From Herbidospora daliensis (GTDB taxonomy: Bacteria > Actinomycetota > Actinomycetes > Streptosporangiales > Streptosporangiaceae): a stretch of 64,000 nucleotides of DNA. The stretch spans positions 310,001 to 374,000 of the forward strand of contig NZ_BBXF01000002.1 of assembly GCF_001570585.1 (NCBI RefSeq), in the 5' to 3' direction. The translations under genes were made by a program, and so were the position numbers. Positions 17,516 to 26,541 of this stretch are shown here, one piece after another (position 1 is the first letter of the stretch; every line of letters begins with the position of its first letter). The notes under the pieces were generated by a model that did no database searches, was not told the origin of the DNA, and was given only the letters and a program-made list of their open reading frames with translations.

Positions 17516-17556
17516 AAGTCCTGGTCAGCCGAAAGGCGACCAGGACTTTTGTTTTT
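17516..17556 (+). terminator. Intrinsic terminator after array 2
   Basis: A perfect 11-bp stem, AAGTCCTGGTC (17516-17526) with GACCAGGACTT (17538-17548), is capped by an inner GCC-GAAA-GGC hairpin and followed on the plus strand by TTTTGTTTTT. It would stop transcripts of array 2 or of the cas operon reading rightward. The symmetrical stem may also help end the leftward MFS transcript, whose stop codon is at 17597. Confidence 0.85.
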
Positions 17557-17596
17557 CCCGCTGTCTCCGCGCTACTGGCGACGCCTGAGCCGGACT

Positions 17597-19192
17597 CTAA
17601 GTATCCATGTCTCGCGCAGGGCGCCCACTAACCGTGGTGAACGTGCCCTCAGACGGCTGGACGTCGTTCACCCGTTGATCGGTTTCTGGCAGCGGGTCGG
17701 CGCTCTCGATTGCAGCGCGGTTGAGGTCGTCGGGCTTCGGCACGAAGAACGCCCTCCGCCACCCCGGGACAGCAGTCCCCAACAGAGCGACGGCCCCTAC
17801 GAACCCCAGAAGAAGTTCGACGGCGAACTCCTCTCCCCCACAGGAGATCAGCAGCCCACCCACCAGGGGCCCCACAGCGATCCCGCCATAGCCCAGGAGA
17901 CGAGAAACGCTCACCACCCTGCCCACCACATCTGGAGCGATGTGCTCGTGGATGAGCAGACGGACGTATACGTTGCTTAAACCACCGGCGGCCCCCATGA
18001 TCGTCAGAGCACCGATGAATGTGTAGATATTCTGACCGAAGATCCACAAAAGGGCGAGTGCCGCCACCCAGCACCATGCGTGGAAAAGCATCATGGAAAC
18101 CTTGGGGGCGTTGCGCCGCTTGCGGGGGGCCATGAAGTCCTGCGCCGACGAGTCGCTCCACATTGAGGAGATGTCTCGCGTCGATGAAACGCTCGAAACC
18201 TGCGAGACACCGAATGGCGGTCGGGTGGCTCGTGCCGAGCAGGAGAAAACAGGAGCCCGGAGTAAACGGTAACGTGGCATCCTGTCCTCGGGCACGCCGA
18301 ACAGTGTCCTGAAGTACGCCTGAACCGGTCGGTGGAAGGCTGACGCGGTCAGACCTCCCATGCCCGTCAGAGCGACGACGAGGCCGATGACGAGGGGCGA
18401 GACCTGCTCGCCCATGGCGGAATAGAAGATCCAGATGAGTGCATGGAATGCCACGTTGGTGAATACGATGACGACGGTGGCCGCCCAGAGCGGTTTGAAG
18501 GCGACAAGCTTTCGATAGCCTTCGATGATCTCCGCCGTCAAATTCCTGCGGTCTGATATTCTCAACCGGTTGTCACGCGGCAGCGATCGCGTGACCAGAA
18601 GGGAGAAGCCGAAAAGAACGGCACCGGCGAGGAACGGGACCCACTGCGAAAGGCCGAAGAGGAATCCGCCCAGTGGGCGGCCCAAGAAAACTGCTACCTG
18701 CGCGCCGGTCTCATGAAGGCTGACCCCCTTGTGCAGACGCGCGTCAGAAAGGCCGAGGTTGGAATGGCGAGCCGGGTTCGCCGCCTGAAGAGTTCGGGCG
18801 ATCGACGGCAGTGCGGCGGTCACGGCCAGGCTGTGGAATACGGAGAGCGCGCCTTCGACGAAGGCGACCACCATCAGGTGGATGAAGGTGAGTTCTGTGA
18901 ACAGCAGAGCGGCACCGAGGCTCACCATAGCGATCGCGCGTGCGGTGTCGGCTATCAGAATGATCGCCCGATAGTCCCAGCGATCGACCAGCGCGCCGGC
19001 GAGCACGTAGAAAAGCACGTGTGGCAGAGCCCAGGCGAAGCCGATCCAGCTGGCTTGAGTCGCCGAGCCCAGGATCGCCAGTGCGAGCAGCGGGTAGGTC
19101 ACGCCGAACATCCGTGAGGCGAGCATCGACGAGAACGAGCCGGTCCACGCGGCCGCGAAGACGTACCTCGATCGGCCTCGTCGACTGTCCAT
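17597..19192 (-). CDS. MFS transporter (EntS-like), with unusual central insertion
   Basis: A 531-residue major facilitator, an inner-membrane exporter. The N-terminal half has the expected helices and the motif A-like ALVDRWDYRAI loop; the C-terminal half resumes with WVAALALLWIFG and later GPLVGGLLIS. Family members of this drug/siderophore-exporter type are usually about 420 residues. The excess is partly a hydrophilic, Ser/Arg-rich stretch of about 60 residues around positions 300-370 (from the HRPVQAY motif to APRKRRNAPKVS), between late helices, plus a long polar C-terminus. The start is ATG 19192 with AGGGA 4 nt upstream. The substrate is unknown. It lies alone between the array 2 terminator and the STAND gene. 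Confidence 0.85.
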   Translation of the reverse strand: MDSRRGRSRYVFAAAWTGSFSSMLASRMFGVTYPLLALAILGSATQASWIGFAWALPHVLFYVLAGALVDRWDYRAIILIADTARAIAMVSLGAALLFTELTFIHLMVVAFVEGALSVFHSLAVTAALPSIARTLQAANPARHSNLGLSDARLHKGVSLHETGAQVAVFLGRPLGGFLFGLSQWVPFLAGAVLFGFSLLVTRSLPRDNRLRISDRRNLTAEIIEGYRKLVAFKPLWAATVVIVFTNVAFHALIWIFYSAMGEQVSPLVIGLVVALTGMGGLTASAFHRPVQAYFRTLFGVPEDRMPRYRLLRAPVFSCSARATRPPFGVSQVSSVSSTRDISSMWSDSSAQDFMAPRKRRNAPKVSMMLFHAWCWVAALALLWIFGQNIYTFIGALTIMGAAGGLSNVYVRLLIHEHIAPDVVGRVVSVSRLLGYGGIAVGPLVGGLLISCGGEEFAVELLLGFVGAVALLGTAVPGWRRAFFVPKPDDLNRAAIESADPLPETDQRVNDVQPSEGTFTTVSGRPARDMDT

Positions 19193-19373
19193 CGTTCCCT
19201 AGCACCTCAATGTCTTACCGGCCACCTGCGTTACTGGTTATCGCGACTGCTCATCCCCAGGTACGGAGCCAGGCGACATATGGACCAATCCTGTCCATAA
19301 GCAGACACCTAGTTGCCCTGCCGGAAGACCGGGCGACCGCAAGCGCAAGATTTTTTGCAGCAGAGAGCAGAGA

Positions 19374-21398
19374 TTAGAGCACGTCTCGAAGGCGAGAGAA
19401 GAGGGCTCCCGTCAGAGGCGGGCCCGTGGCCTCCAGAGCCGATTGGGCCAGTCGCCTGGCCCTTTTGACGTCTCGGCACCGCTGAGCCACCCAGGTGGCG
19501 TAGAGAAGCACTGGTCCGTTGTCTGCGGCTGCCGGCAAAACCGCGTCTATCTCGGCAGTCGCCTCTTCGGTCCGGCCGAGTTCGGCGAGCGCCACCGCGT
19601 GGGCGGCACGCGCTTCCAGGTCCCGCTTACGGCTGGGATATCGCGCGAACAGCCGATCGAGATCGGAAAACGCCCGGTCGAAATCCGAAAGTTCCACGGA
19701 GACCCGACCCCTACCCGAGAGCGCCTCCGCGTTGTCGGTGACCGCGAGGACCGAATCGTAGAGTCCTCTTGCCGCGCCCAGCTGGCCCTCGAACCAGTTG
19801 GCCCTCGCCAGGTCCACGCGGATCGTCTGATCGCCCGGCAGTTCCTTGAGCGACGATTGCAGGGTTTCGATCGCTTTCGCGTATCGACCGCGCCGGAGAT
19901 GGATCCGCCCGACCGCCGCCATCAGTCGTGCCGCGGCGGGCTTGGCGCCAAGTGCGCCGAACAACCGGATCGCGCTCGAATATCGCCGTTCCGCGTCGTC
20001 GAGCCGTCCGTGGTGGAATTCGACGTTGCCGAGGAAGGACTCGACCTCGGCGTAGAGCCAGCCCGCCTCCACCGCCGCGTTGTGCTCGGTCAGCCGCCCC
20101 GCTTCCTTCGCGTACTGCTTGGCCAGGGCGAGGTGTCCTTCGGCAAGCGCGTTCTCCGCGGCTTGCAGGTACTCGTTCGGGCCGGCGAGTGTCGCGGGCG
20201 TTTGTGGACCCTGTCCTTCGTCTCCGGCCACTCGCGCCATCTGCGCTGCGCGCCGCACCGGTTCGATCAACCGGTCATGTTGTAACTCGTACCATCGAAC
20301 GCCATGTTTCCATTCCGAGCGGAGGAGATGCCGATTTTCCAGATCTCGCGGAACGGGATTGGGCATTCCCCTCGTGAGATGAGGGCCTTCGTACACCTGC
20401 GCTCGCGTGCCGAACTCCGTAATAAAGTGGCTTCGCAGCCAGATCCACACGTCGCTCGTGGCGAGCCTCAACCGCTCGGCGACCGTCACGACCTCTCTCT
20501 GGCAGGTCTCCAGAAGGGTCTGGCCCACGCTTCCGAATTCACGGACGTCTTCCATACTGATCACCTCCCGCCCTGGAGGGAGGCGATCCCATAACCGCGT
20601 GCACACCAACTGCAGCTGCCAGGGTTCTACGGAACCGATCTCGATCTCATGGACGGCGCCCAGGACGTCGCGTATCCGGACCGTGCGCAGATCGTCCAGC
20701 AGAGCCTCGGCGACACCCGGCGCGTACGACTGCGCCGTCTCCTCGAGCGGGTCGGTGATCGCCGCGAGCGCCTGCGAGGGCGACAGGGGTTCGAGGCGCA
20801 TCAGGGCCTGATGCTCGGCGCCGAGGTTCGTCTCACGGTCGAGCATCCCCGCGACCGCGTCTCCTCGCACCGCGATCAGAAGCCTCAGATGGGGCACGTC
20901 CTTGAGCGCCCGATTGAGTTCGCCGCGAAATTCATCCGCCGACCGCTGCCAGGCGGGCGGAGTGTTCAGAACCTCTTCGTACTGATCGATCGCGGCGAAG
21001 ATCGGAACTGGATCTTCATATCTCCCCGTCGTACGAGTGCGTTCCAGCAGAAACTCCGAGATCGTCTTGCCCACCAGCGACGAGGGAGATTCAGCCGGCG
21101 ACCACGATGACAGGAGACTGAAGGTGTAAGGATTGTGATCTTCGAGACTGGGGGCCGGGAAGGACGTGCCGGGCGCGAGCCGGCCGACCGCCAGCAGATC
21201 GCTCGCATCCGGGCGCAGGCGTGGAATAGCGCCGGCCCGTAACAGCGAAGATTTCCCTATCCCCGACGGCCCGAACAGGACCACGACCCGGTTACTGCGC
21301 CACAGGTACGCCAGATCCCGGGCCTCTCGCGAGCGCCCGAAGAAGCGGTGTGCGTCATCGGACCCGAAGGCGTTCAGCCCGACATAGGGATTGTCCAT
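19374..21398 (-). CDS. nSTAND1-type NTPase with C-terminal TPR repeats
   Basis: A 674-residue STAND-class signalling ATPase. The N-terminal NPYVGLNAF...FFGR signature precedes Walker A GPSGIGKS at 43-50; Walker B IFAAIDQYEEV is at 133-143 and a sensor-like LIAVRGD follows. After a winged-helix-like middle region, residues from about 400 to the end are TPR-like helical repeats, the usual ligand-sensing part. STAND proteins oligomerise on binding a trigger and activate an effector; many act in phage defence. ATG 21398 is preferred (GAGGTGGAG just upstream); it overlaps the stop of the SIR2 gene by one base, so the two are translationally coupled. A GTG at 21407 is the in-frame alternative. It is last in the fxsA-like/SIR2/STAND unit. 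Confidence 0.88.
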   Translation of the reverse strand: MDNPYVGLNAFGSDDAHRFFGRSREARDLAYLWRSNRVVVLFGPSGIGKSSLLRAGAIPRLRPDASDLLAVGRLAPGTSFPAPSLEDHNPYTFSLLSSWSPAESPSSLVGKTISEFLLERTRTTGRYEDPVPIFAAIDQYEEVLNTPPAWQRSADEFRGELNRALKDVPHLRLLIAVRGDAVAGMLDRETNLGAEHQALMRLEPLSPSQALAAITDPLEETAQSYAPGVAEALLDDLRTVRIRDVLGAVHEIEIGSVEPWQLQLVCTRLWDRLPPGREVISMEDVREFGSVGQTLLETCQREVVTVAERLRLATSDVWIWLRSHFITEFGTRAQVYEGPHLTRGMPNPVPRDLENRHLLRSEWKHGVRWYELQHDRLIEPVRRAAQMARVAGDEGQGPQTPATLAGPNEYLQAAENALAEGHLALAKQYAKEAGRLTEHNAAVEAGWLYAEVESFLGNVEFHHGRLDDAERRYSSAIRLFGALGAKPAAARLMAAVGRIHLRRGRYAKAIETLQSSLKELPGDQTIRVDLARANWFEGQLGAARGLYDSVLAVTDNAEALSGRGRVSVELSDFDRAFSDLDRLFARYPSRKRDLEARAAHAVALAELGRTEEATAEIDAVLPAAADNGPVLLYATWVAQRCRDVKRARRLAQSALEATGPPLTGALFSRLRDVL

Positions 21399-22270
21399 TA
21401 ACTCCACCTCAGACGGTGGCGCAGTTCGGCACAGAAGTCAGTGATCTTACCCCAATATATAGATATGTTCCATCTAGCGTAATAGCTTTCCCAATATCTC
21501 TCCGCTGCCCGTCTGTGGCGGTCGGAAAGATCCAGCGGGGACAACTGCACGCTGATATGACGCCGTCTGTGGCCCTCGGGCACCATTTGCTGGATCCCTC
21601 GGAACAGCACTTCGAATGTCCAGTCCTGAAGCCGGTAACCGACGAAGAGCAGGGGTTGCTCCGCCAGGTTCGGCCTGATCGACAGAGGGATGAGCGCCCG
21701 CTCCGTCACGCGGTAGTCCTTGGTGAGACCGAGCAGGAAGTTGACGTAGTCACTGCGTCCGAGCACCAGTGAACGGGGGTTCTGCGAACTGCCGTGCAGA
21801 TGGAAGACCATGGGCTCGGCGGGATCCGGCTCAAGGTCTTCGCTCGGGTCCGGTTCGTCGCGGCTCAGGTACCAAGGGCTCATGATCCGCTTGGGTAGCT
21901 TTCCCTCGATGGCCAGCGCATCGGCCATGAACGGGTCGTAGTTGGTGGTCATGTACAGCCCGATGGGAAACTTCGCGAGCAGGCGGTGGGGCTCGTCCGG
22001 GTCGTCGAAATCCGGTCTGCCCAAGGAGTCCAGGTAGTCGAGCACCTGACGCTTCACGTAAATCGGATCCTCGGCTTTGATCATGGCGTATTCCATGACC
22101 TCGAGAAGCGAGCTCGGATCACCGAGGGGATATCTCAGGCGCTTCGCCCAGATCGAGCTGAGTTCGCCGCCGGTGGGAAGAGTGGGGCTGCACATGCCTG
22201 ATCCGATGAACGGCACGCAGTCGCCGCGCTGGAGGCAATCGATCAACCGCTGCCAGTCGAACTTGGGCAT
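21398..22270 (-). CDS. SIR2-domain protein, putative NAD+ hydrolase
   Basis: A 290-residue SIR2-like protein. Seen directly: FIGSGMC at 21-27 (the Rossmann NAD-binding loop), TTNYD at 108-112, HLHGS with the probable catalytic His at 157 or 159, and FVGYRLQDW further on. Proteins of this SIR2 branch in defence systems (Thoeris ThsA, DSR, SIR2-STAND Avs proteins) degrade NAD+, so an NADase effector role is inferred. The gene ends within the start codon of the nSTAND1 gene (TAATG), an arrangement expected for an effector-sensor pair. I chose ATG 22270 with GGTGG 6 nt upstream; GTG 22279 is possible. It follows the FxsA-like gene after 59 nt. Confidence 0.88.
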   Translation of the reverse strand: MPKFDWQRLIDCLQRGDCVPFIGSGMCSPTLPTGGELSSIWAKRLRYPLGDPSSLLEVMEYAMIKAEDPIYVKRQVLDYLDSLGRPDFDDPDEPHRLLAKFPIGLYMTTNYDPFMADALAIEGKLPKRIMSPWYLSRDEPDPSEDLEPDPAEPMVFHLHGSSQNPRSLVLGRSDYVNFLLGLTKDYRVTERALIPLSIRPNLAEQPLLFVGYRLQDWTFEVLFRGIQQMVPEGHRRRHISVQLSPLDLSDRHRRAAERYWESYYARWNISIYWGKITDFCAELRHRLRWS

Positions 22271-22329
22271 CAACGCCACCGCTCAGAGATTCATCCGGTT
22301 CTGCACGGTGGCGAATCTAACCCATGAAA

Positions 22330-22488
22330 TCAGAATCCGGCATCAAAACGGGCGAGTGGGTCGTCGACGCCCATTCGCTCAACCATCAGCCGGCGGACCA
22401 CGTCCGCTAGGAGATCGTCGTCCATCCGAGCTAGGTCGCCGAGCCGCTCGTCGTCGAGCCTGATGAGATCACTCTGCAGTTCAGCCAT
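22330..22488 (-). CDS. fxsA: FxsA-like FxSxx-COOH-type peptide (variant C-terminus)
   Basis: A 52-residue acidic peptide resembling FxsA, the precursor-like partner of the FxsB radical SAM enzyme. The core L..LDDERLGDLARMDDDLLADVVRRL follows the Leu/Asp pattern of the family (partial quotation only), and the protein ends RFDAGF. Normal family members end F-x-S-x-x; here the serine position is alanine (F-D-A-G-F). I chose ATG 22488 because GAGGGG lies 6 nt upstream. Alternatives at 22506, 22512 and 22524 have weak or no ribosome sites; the frame is open to 22710. It is the first gene of a leftward unit with SIR2 and nSTAND1, and it diverges from fxsT. Confidence 0.75.
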   Translation of the reverse strand: MAELQSDLIRLDDERLGDLARMDDDLLADVVRRLMVERMGVDDPLARFDAGF

Positions 22489-22672
22489 GGCCGCCCCTCG
22501 AAACATGCCCATCTGTTCTTTCATTGATAAATCAGGATAGGCGCTACGTCCAGACGTGCCATTCAGGCTGGCGCAATATACCCCATTTCGGACTTTCGGG
22601 CTGTCGCCGCAAGCAGTATTGCGATATTGAGAGATACCATCTTTGTTACCAGATGACACCGGGAGGCCTGGA
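22489..22672. promoter_or_regulatory. Divergent promoter region fxsA-like / fxsT
   Basis: About 180 nt separate the leftward FxsA-like unit from the rightward fxsT gene. The stretch 22560-22650 is more A/T-rich than its surroundings, consistent with back-to-back promoters. GGGAGG at 22661-22666 is a strong ribosome site for fxsT. I do not see a reliable -10/-35 pair or a clear operator. Confidence 0.45.
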
Positions 22673-25204
22673 GTGGCTGGCTCTGATAGGCAAGGGGCTT
22701 CTGCGCCCATCGTCTGGAAGGACGTTCCTCAGCGCAACGCCAACTTCACCGGCCGTTCGGATTTGCTCTACCAGTTGCGCATGCTGCTCGGTGAGCAGAA
22801 GGACGCACTCGTCATCCACGCTCTCCAGGGATATGGCGGGGTGGGCAAGACACACCTCGCGATCGAGTACATCTATCGATACTCCGGCGACTACGACCTG
22901 ATCTGCTGGATCCCCGCGGACCAGCCGGCTCTGCTGCGGGGTTCACTCGCCTCGCTCGCCCCCCGCCTGGGCGTCACCGGCATTCCCATCGGGCGGCAGG
23001 AGGACCTGATCGACGCCGTGCGGGAGGCCCTGCGCCGGGGTGAGCCCTATTCACGCTGGCTGGTCGTCTTCGACAACGCGGATCAGCCGGAAGATCTCCG
23101 TGACCTGTTGCCCAGAGGGATGGGCCACGTTCTGGTGACCTCGCGCAACCATCGCTGGAAGTCATGGGCGCCGACGCTCGACGTCGACGTGTTCGAGCGC
23201 GAGGAGAGCAAGGCGTTCCTGCAACGCAGAGTCGAGGGGATGACCGACCAGGAGGCCGACCGGCTGGCCGCAGAACTCGGAGATCTTCCTCTCGCGCTTG
23301 AGCAGGCGAGCGCGCTCATGGCTGAGACCGCGATGAGCGTCGACACCTACCTCTCCGAACTCGGCACTGCGGCCAGCAAGATCCTCGGGCAGGGCACCTC
23401 TCTCGACTATCCGACTTCGGTCGCCGCGGCGTGGAGCGTCTCGCTCTCCAACATTCGCGAGAGAACCCCCTCCGCCATGGAGCTTCTCTATCGCATCGCC
23501 TACTTCGGGCCCGAGCCGATCTCACTGGACCTCATCAACATCGGCCGCCACGTGCTGGCCGACTCCGGCCTTAAGCGGACGATCAAAGACCCCTACCGGA
23601 TGAGCGAAGCGATCCGGGAACTGGCCCGCTACGCCTTGGCCCGGATCGACAACCTGCGGCGGACCCTCCAGATGCATCGCATAACCCAGCGGCTCATCCG
23701 GGACGAACTCCCCGAGGAGACCCGCCGCGCGGCCCGGCACGACGTCCATCTCCTCCTGGGCGCCACCGACCCCGACCGCCCGGACGACGAGACCTCCTGG
23801 CCGGCGTACGAACAACTTCTGCCGCACGTCATCCCGGCGGAGATCATCGAATGCGCCGAGCCGGACACCCGCCGCCTCGTCACCAACATGGCTCGCTACC
23901 TGCTCGTCAAGGGTGACCACAAGGAGTGCGAGAGGTGGATCGACAGCGCCCTTCGCGAGTGGGAGAAGGGCGACGACGAGAACGACCTCCATCTGCTGAT
24001 CATGCGTCGGCTCAAGACGAACCTGCTCGTGATCCTGGGTCGTCAGCGCGAAGCCATCACTCTCAGCGAGGACACGCTGAAGAGGTTGCGGGAAGCGCAC
24101 GGACCCCACCATGACGAGACGCTGATCCTCACGAACATCCACGGGGGAATCCTGCGGTCGGTCGGCCGGTTCTCCGACGCGTTCGCCTCGGACCAGGCTT
24201 CGCTCGCCCCTCATCGCAGCAACTTCGGATCGACGCATCCCAACACACAGCGGGTGTTGAGCAACATCGCCCTCGACAACGCGCTCGCCAGCCGATACGA
24301 AGACGCGCTGCGCCTCGATCAGGAGAGTTTCGAGGTGCGGCGAGACTTCTACGGCAACGACGCCCACTGGCGGGTCGCGTTCACCAGCAACGCCATCGCC
24401 CGCGACCTTCGGCTCCTCGGCCGCTATCACGAGGCACGGCTGGAGGGCGAACGCGTCTACGCGATCTACCAGGACATCATCCGCCAGCGCATCCTGCCGG
24501 AAACGCATCTCGATGTGCTGAACCAGGCGAGAGAACTGGCCATCGCCCGCCGGAAGTCAGGCGACTACGCGGGCGCCTTCGAACTCGCGACCTCGGTCTA
24601 CCAGCGATTCCGGGACGCCTATACGGAGGAGCATCCGAGTGCGCTCGCCGCCGCCGCCACCTTGGCGAACTGCCAGCGGCTCGTGGGCGAATTCGACGCC
24701 TCCGCGTCGTTGTCGAATGAGACGACGGCGAAATACCGCCGGATCCTGGGCGCCAGGCACCCGTTCACGCTCGCCTCCGCCCTGAACACGGCCATCGCCC
24801 TCAGGCTCCTCCGTGACGCGTCCCGAACACGTGCCATGCTCAAGGACGCCCTCGACGGACTGACCGACACGTTGGGCGAGGCACACCACTACACGCTCAC
24901 GTGCGCCACCAATCTCGCCGCGAGCGTCGCCGAGACCGGCGACCTGCCGGAGGCCGTCAGACTCGGCGATAAGGCCTTGAGACTGTTCCACGACGTCCTG
25001 AAGGCGGATCATCCGCACACTCTCGCCTGTGCCGCCAACCTCGGCATAGATTTGCGCGCGCTCGGAGAGACCGATCGCGCGGACGAGCTTCGGGCGGACG
25101 CCATTGAGCGATTCACGCGAACCCTCGGTCCCGACTATCCCGATGTCGACGTCGTCCGGCGTGGCGACCGGCTGAACACCGACTTCGAACCGTCGGCCGT
25201 CTGA
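22673..25204 (+). CDS. fxsT: FxSxx-COOH system tetratricopeptide protein FxsT (NB-ARC + TPR)
   Basis: An 843-residue STAND ATPase with tetratricopeptide repeats. The N-terminal VWKDVPQRNANFTGR signature and its coupling to fxsA and fxsB match the protein annotated as FxsT in actinobacteria. The NB-ARC P-loop GYGGVGKT is at 53-60, Walker B WLVVFDNAD at 129-137, and GDLPLALEQA (the GLPL-like motif) near 205. From about residue 420 to the end there are many TPR units of the kinesin-light-chain type (for example HPNTQRVLSNIAL, HPFTLASALNTAIAL, HPHTLACAANLGI). GTG 22673 is chosen because GGGAGG is 6 nt upstream; a TTG at 22643 is weaker. It converges on the HExxH gene with a gap of 5 nt. Confidence 0.88.
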   Translation: MAGSDRQGASAPIVWKDVPQRNANFTGRSDLLYQLRMLLGEQKDALVIHALQGYGGVGKTHLAIEYIYRYSGDYDLICWIPADQPALLRGSLASLAPRLGVTGIPIGRQEDLIDAVREALRRGEPYSRWLVVFDNADQPEDLRDLLPRGMGHVLVTSRNHRWKSWAPTLDVDVFEREESKAFLQRRVEGMTDQEADRLAAELGDLPLALEQASALMAETAMSVDTYLSELGTAASKILGQGTSLDYPTSVAAAWSVSLSNIRERTPSAMELLYRIAYFGPEPISLDLINIGRHVLADSGLKRTIKDPYRMSEAIRELARYALARIDNLRRTLQMHRITQRLIRDELPEETRRAARHDVHLLLGATDPDRPDDETSWPAYEQLLPHVIPAEIIECAEPDTRRLVTNMARYLLVKGDHKECERWIDSALREWEKGDDENDLHLLIMRRLKTNLLVILGRQREAITLSEDTLKRLREAHGPHHDETLILTNIHGGILRSVGRFSDAFASDQASLAPHRSNFGSTHPNTQRVLSNIALDNALASRYEDALRLDQESFEVRRDFYGNDAHWRVAFTSNAIARDLRLLGRYHEARLEGERVYAIYQDIIRQRILPETHLDVLNQARELAIARRKSGDYAGAFELATSVYQRFRDAYTEEHPSALAAAATLANCQRLVGEFDASASLSNETTAKYRRILGARHPFTLASALNTAIALRLLRDASRTRAMLKDALDGLTDTLGEAHHYTLTCATNLAASVAETGDLPEAVRLGDKALRLFHDVLKADHPHTLACAANLGIDLRALGETDRADELRADAIERFTRTLGPDYPDVDVVRRGDRLNTDFEPSAV

Positions 25205-25209
25205 GGGCG

Positions 25210-26541
25210 TCACCGGGCATTGCGGTCCTGCCACGCCCGAAGGTGTTCCGCCGATGCCCGCGATGCCTCGCGGTCGGCCGAGAGAGGGATGTCGTCGCTC
25301 TGCCAGCGTGCGAGGGCGGCGGCCATACCGGTTACGAAGGACACTCCCACCTCGGTCAGGCTTCCGCTCTCCAGGAGCGTCTCGATGGCCTGACGGGTGT
25401 GCCGCCGCCAGCGGGCGTATTCGACATGGGCCCGCTGGGCGGCCTGTCCTTCGTCCAGAAGCCGCTGGACCCGCCAGAAGGCGGCCACCGCAAGATGCGC
25501 GTACGCGCCGTGCAGGAGCGCGACCGGAGGGCGCGGATCGTCGCGCCATGCCGCGTAGAGCAGGAGTGGGTCTACCGTTTTGGGTGGTTCAGCCAGCGAG
25601 ACCAGGCCCAGGAGGGCCCAGAGCTTCGCGTGCTGGATCTCGTGCGCCAAGAGGGACGCCAGGATCCGGCCGTCGGAGGGAAGGGAGCCGGCGAACTCGC
25701 CGAACGCGTAGCGGGAGGTGGAGCTCACGGTGCGGCCTCGCGGCGGATGTGTCGGAGTGATCATCCTGACGCCCGCCCCCACCTCCTCCGCGTACAGGGG
25801 ATGGTGGTCGACGAGCAGGGCCCAGGCCTCCTCGAGGACTTCCTGCCACCGTTCGACCACGTGGGTACGCCGTCGCGGGGCGGGCCAGCCCTCCGGGATC
25901 CGGAAGGGATCGACGTCATCCAGGTAGACGTCGAGGACGCGGTCGTGATGGCAGGTCGTCAGCCTGCGGACGCCCGTCCAAGACTCCGCGTACTGGTCTG
26001 GACTGCGTGGGATCGACGTGGCACCCCCGAAGCCGGTGATCTCACCTCCGGTCGTGCCGGTCCGGACGGTCACCCGGCCCACGCTGCCCCGGGGGGCCGA
26101 CGCCAGGCGCGCCACGCCCAGTGTGGGGAGTACGACACGGCCACTCGGCACGGAGACGTCGAGTTCGGCGTCGGCTCCCGCGATCACCGCGGCGGCCAGC
26201 GCCATGCCCGGCAGGTAGGCGAGCGCGACGGGACCCCCACCGGTTTTGCTCACCAGCGCTCGAAGAACCCGCATGGCCCACGTTCCGACCGTGGGGTAGC
26301 ACAGGACGCGTTCGACCGCCTCGGGGTGGTCTTCGTGGAGTCCGGCCAGCAGGTCGTACGCCTCGGCCAGTTCCCACAGGCGTTCATGGCCGGTCCGGCG
26401 GGCGGCGATGATCACGCTGCGCACGAGAAGGAGATGCCTGCTGCGTTCCGCCGCGGCGAGAAGCCGCATGGCGGGCTCGCCCCCCGCTCCAGCGGCGAGT
26501 TCCGCGAAAAGCTCACCGGGAACGGTATGCAGGCGATTCAA
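25210..26541 (-). CDS. HExxH-motif protein of the FxsA/FxsB peptide system
   Basis: A 443-residue protein with a single zinc-metallopeptidase-like motif HEIQH at 300-304, preceded by ASLLA and followed by a helical C-terminal region. Genes of this type (HEXXH motif putative peptide-modification proteins) regularly accompany FxsB and related radical SAM maturases and are thought to act on the peptide, by cleavage or modification; the chemistry is unproven. The start is a TTG (26541) that overlaps the fxsB TGA (TTGA), with GGAGGGG 7 nt upstream inside the end of fxsB, so it is translated after fxsB. It converges on fxsT. Confidence 0.85.
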   Translation of the reverse strand: MNRLHTVPGELFAELAAGAGGEPAMRLLAAAERSRHLLLVRSVIIAARRTGHERLWELAEAYDLLAGLHEDHPEAVERVLCYPTVGTWAMRVLRALVSKTGGGPVALAYLPGMALAAAVIAGADAELDVSVPSGRVVLPTLGVARLASAPRGSVGRVTVRTGTTGGEITGFGGATSIPRSPDQYAESWTGVRRLTTCHHDRVLDVYLDDVDPFRIPEGWPAPRRRTHVVERWQEVLEEAWALLVDHHPLYAEEVGAGVRMITPTHPPRGRTVSSTSRYAFGEFAGSLPSDGRILASLLAHEIQHAKLWALLGLVSLAEPPKTVDPLLLYAAWRDDPRPPVALLHGAYAHLAVAAFWRVQRLLDEGQAAQRAHVEYARWRRHTRQAIETLLESGSLTEVGVSFVTGMAAALARWQSDDIPLSADREASRASAEHLRAWQDRNAR

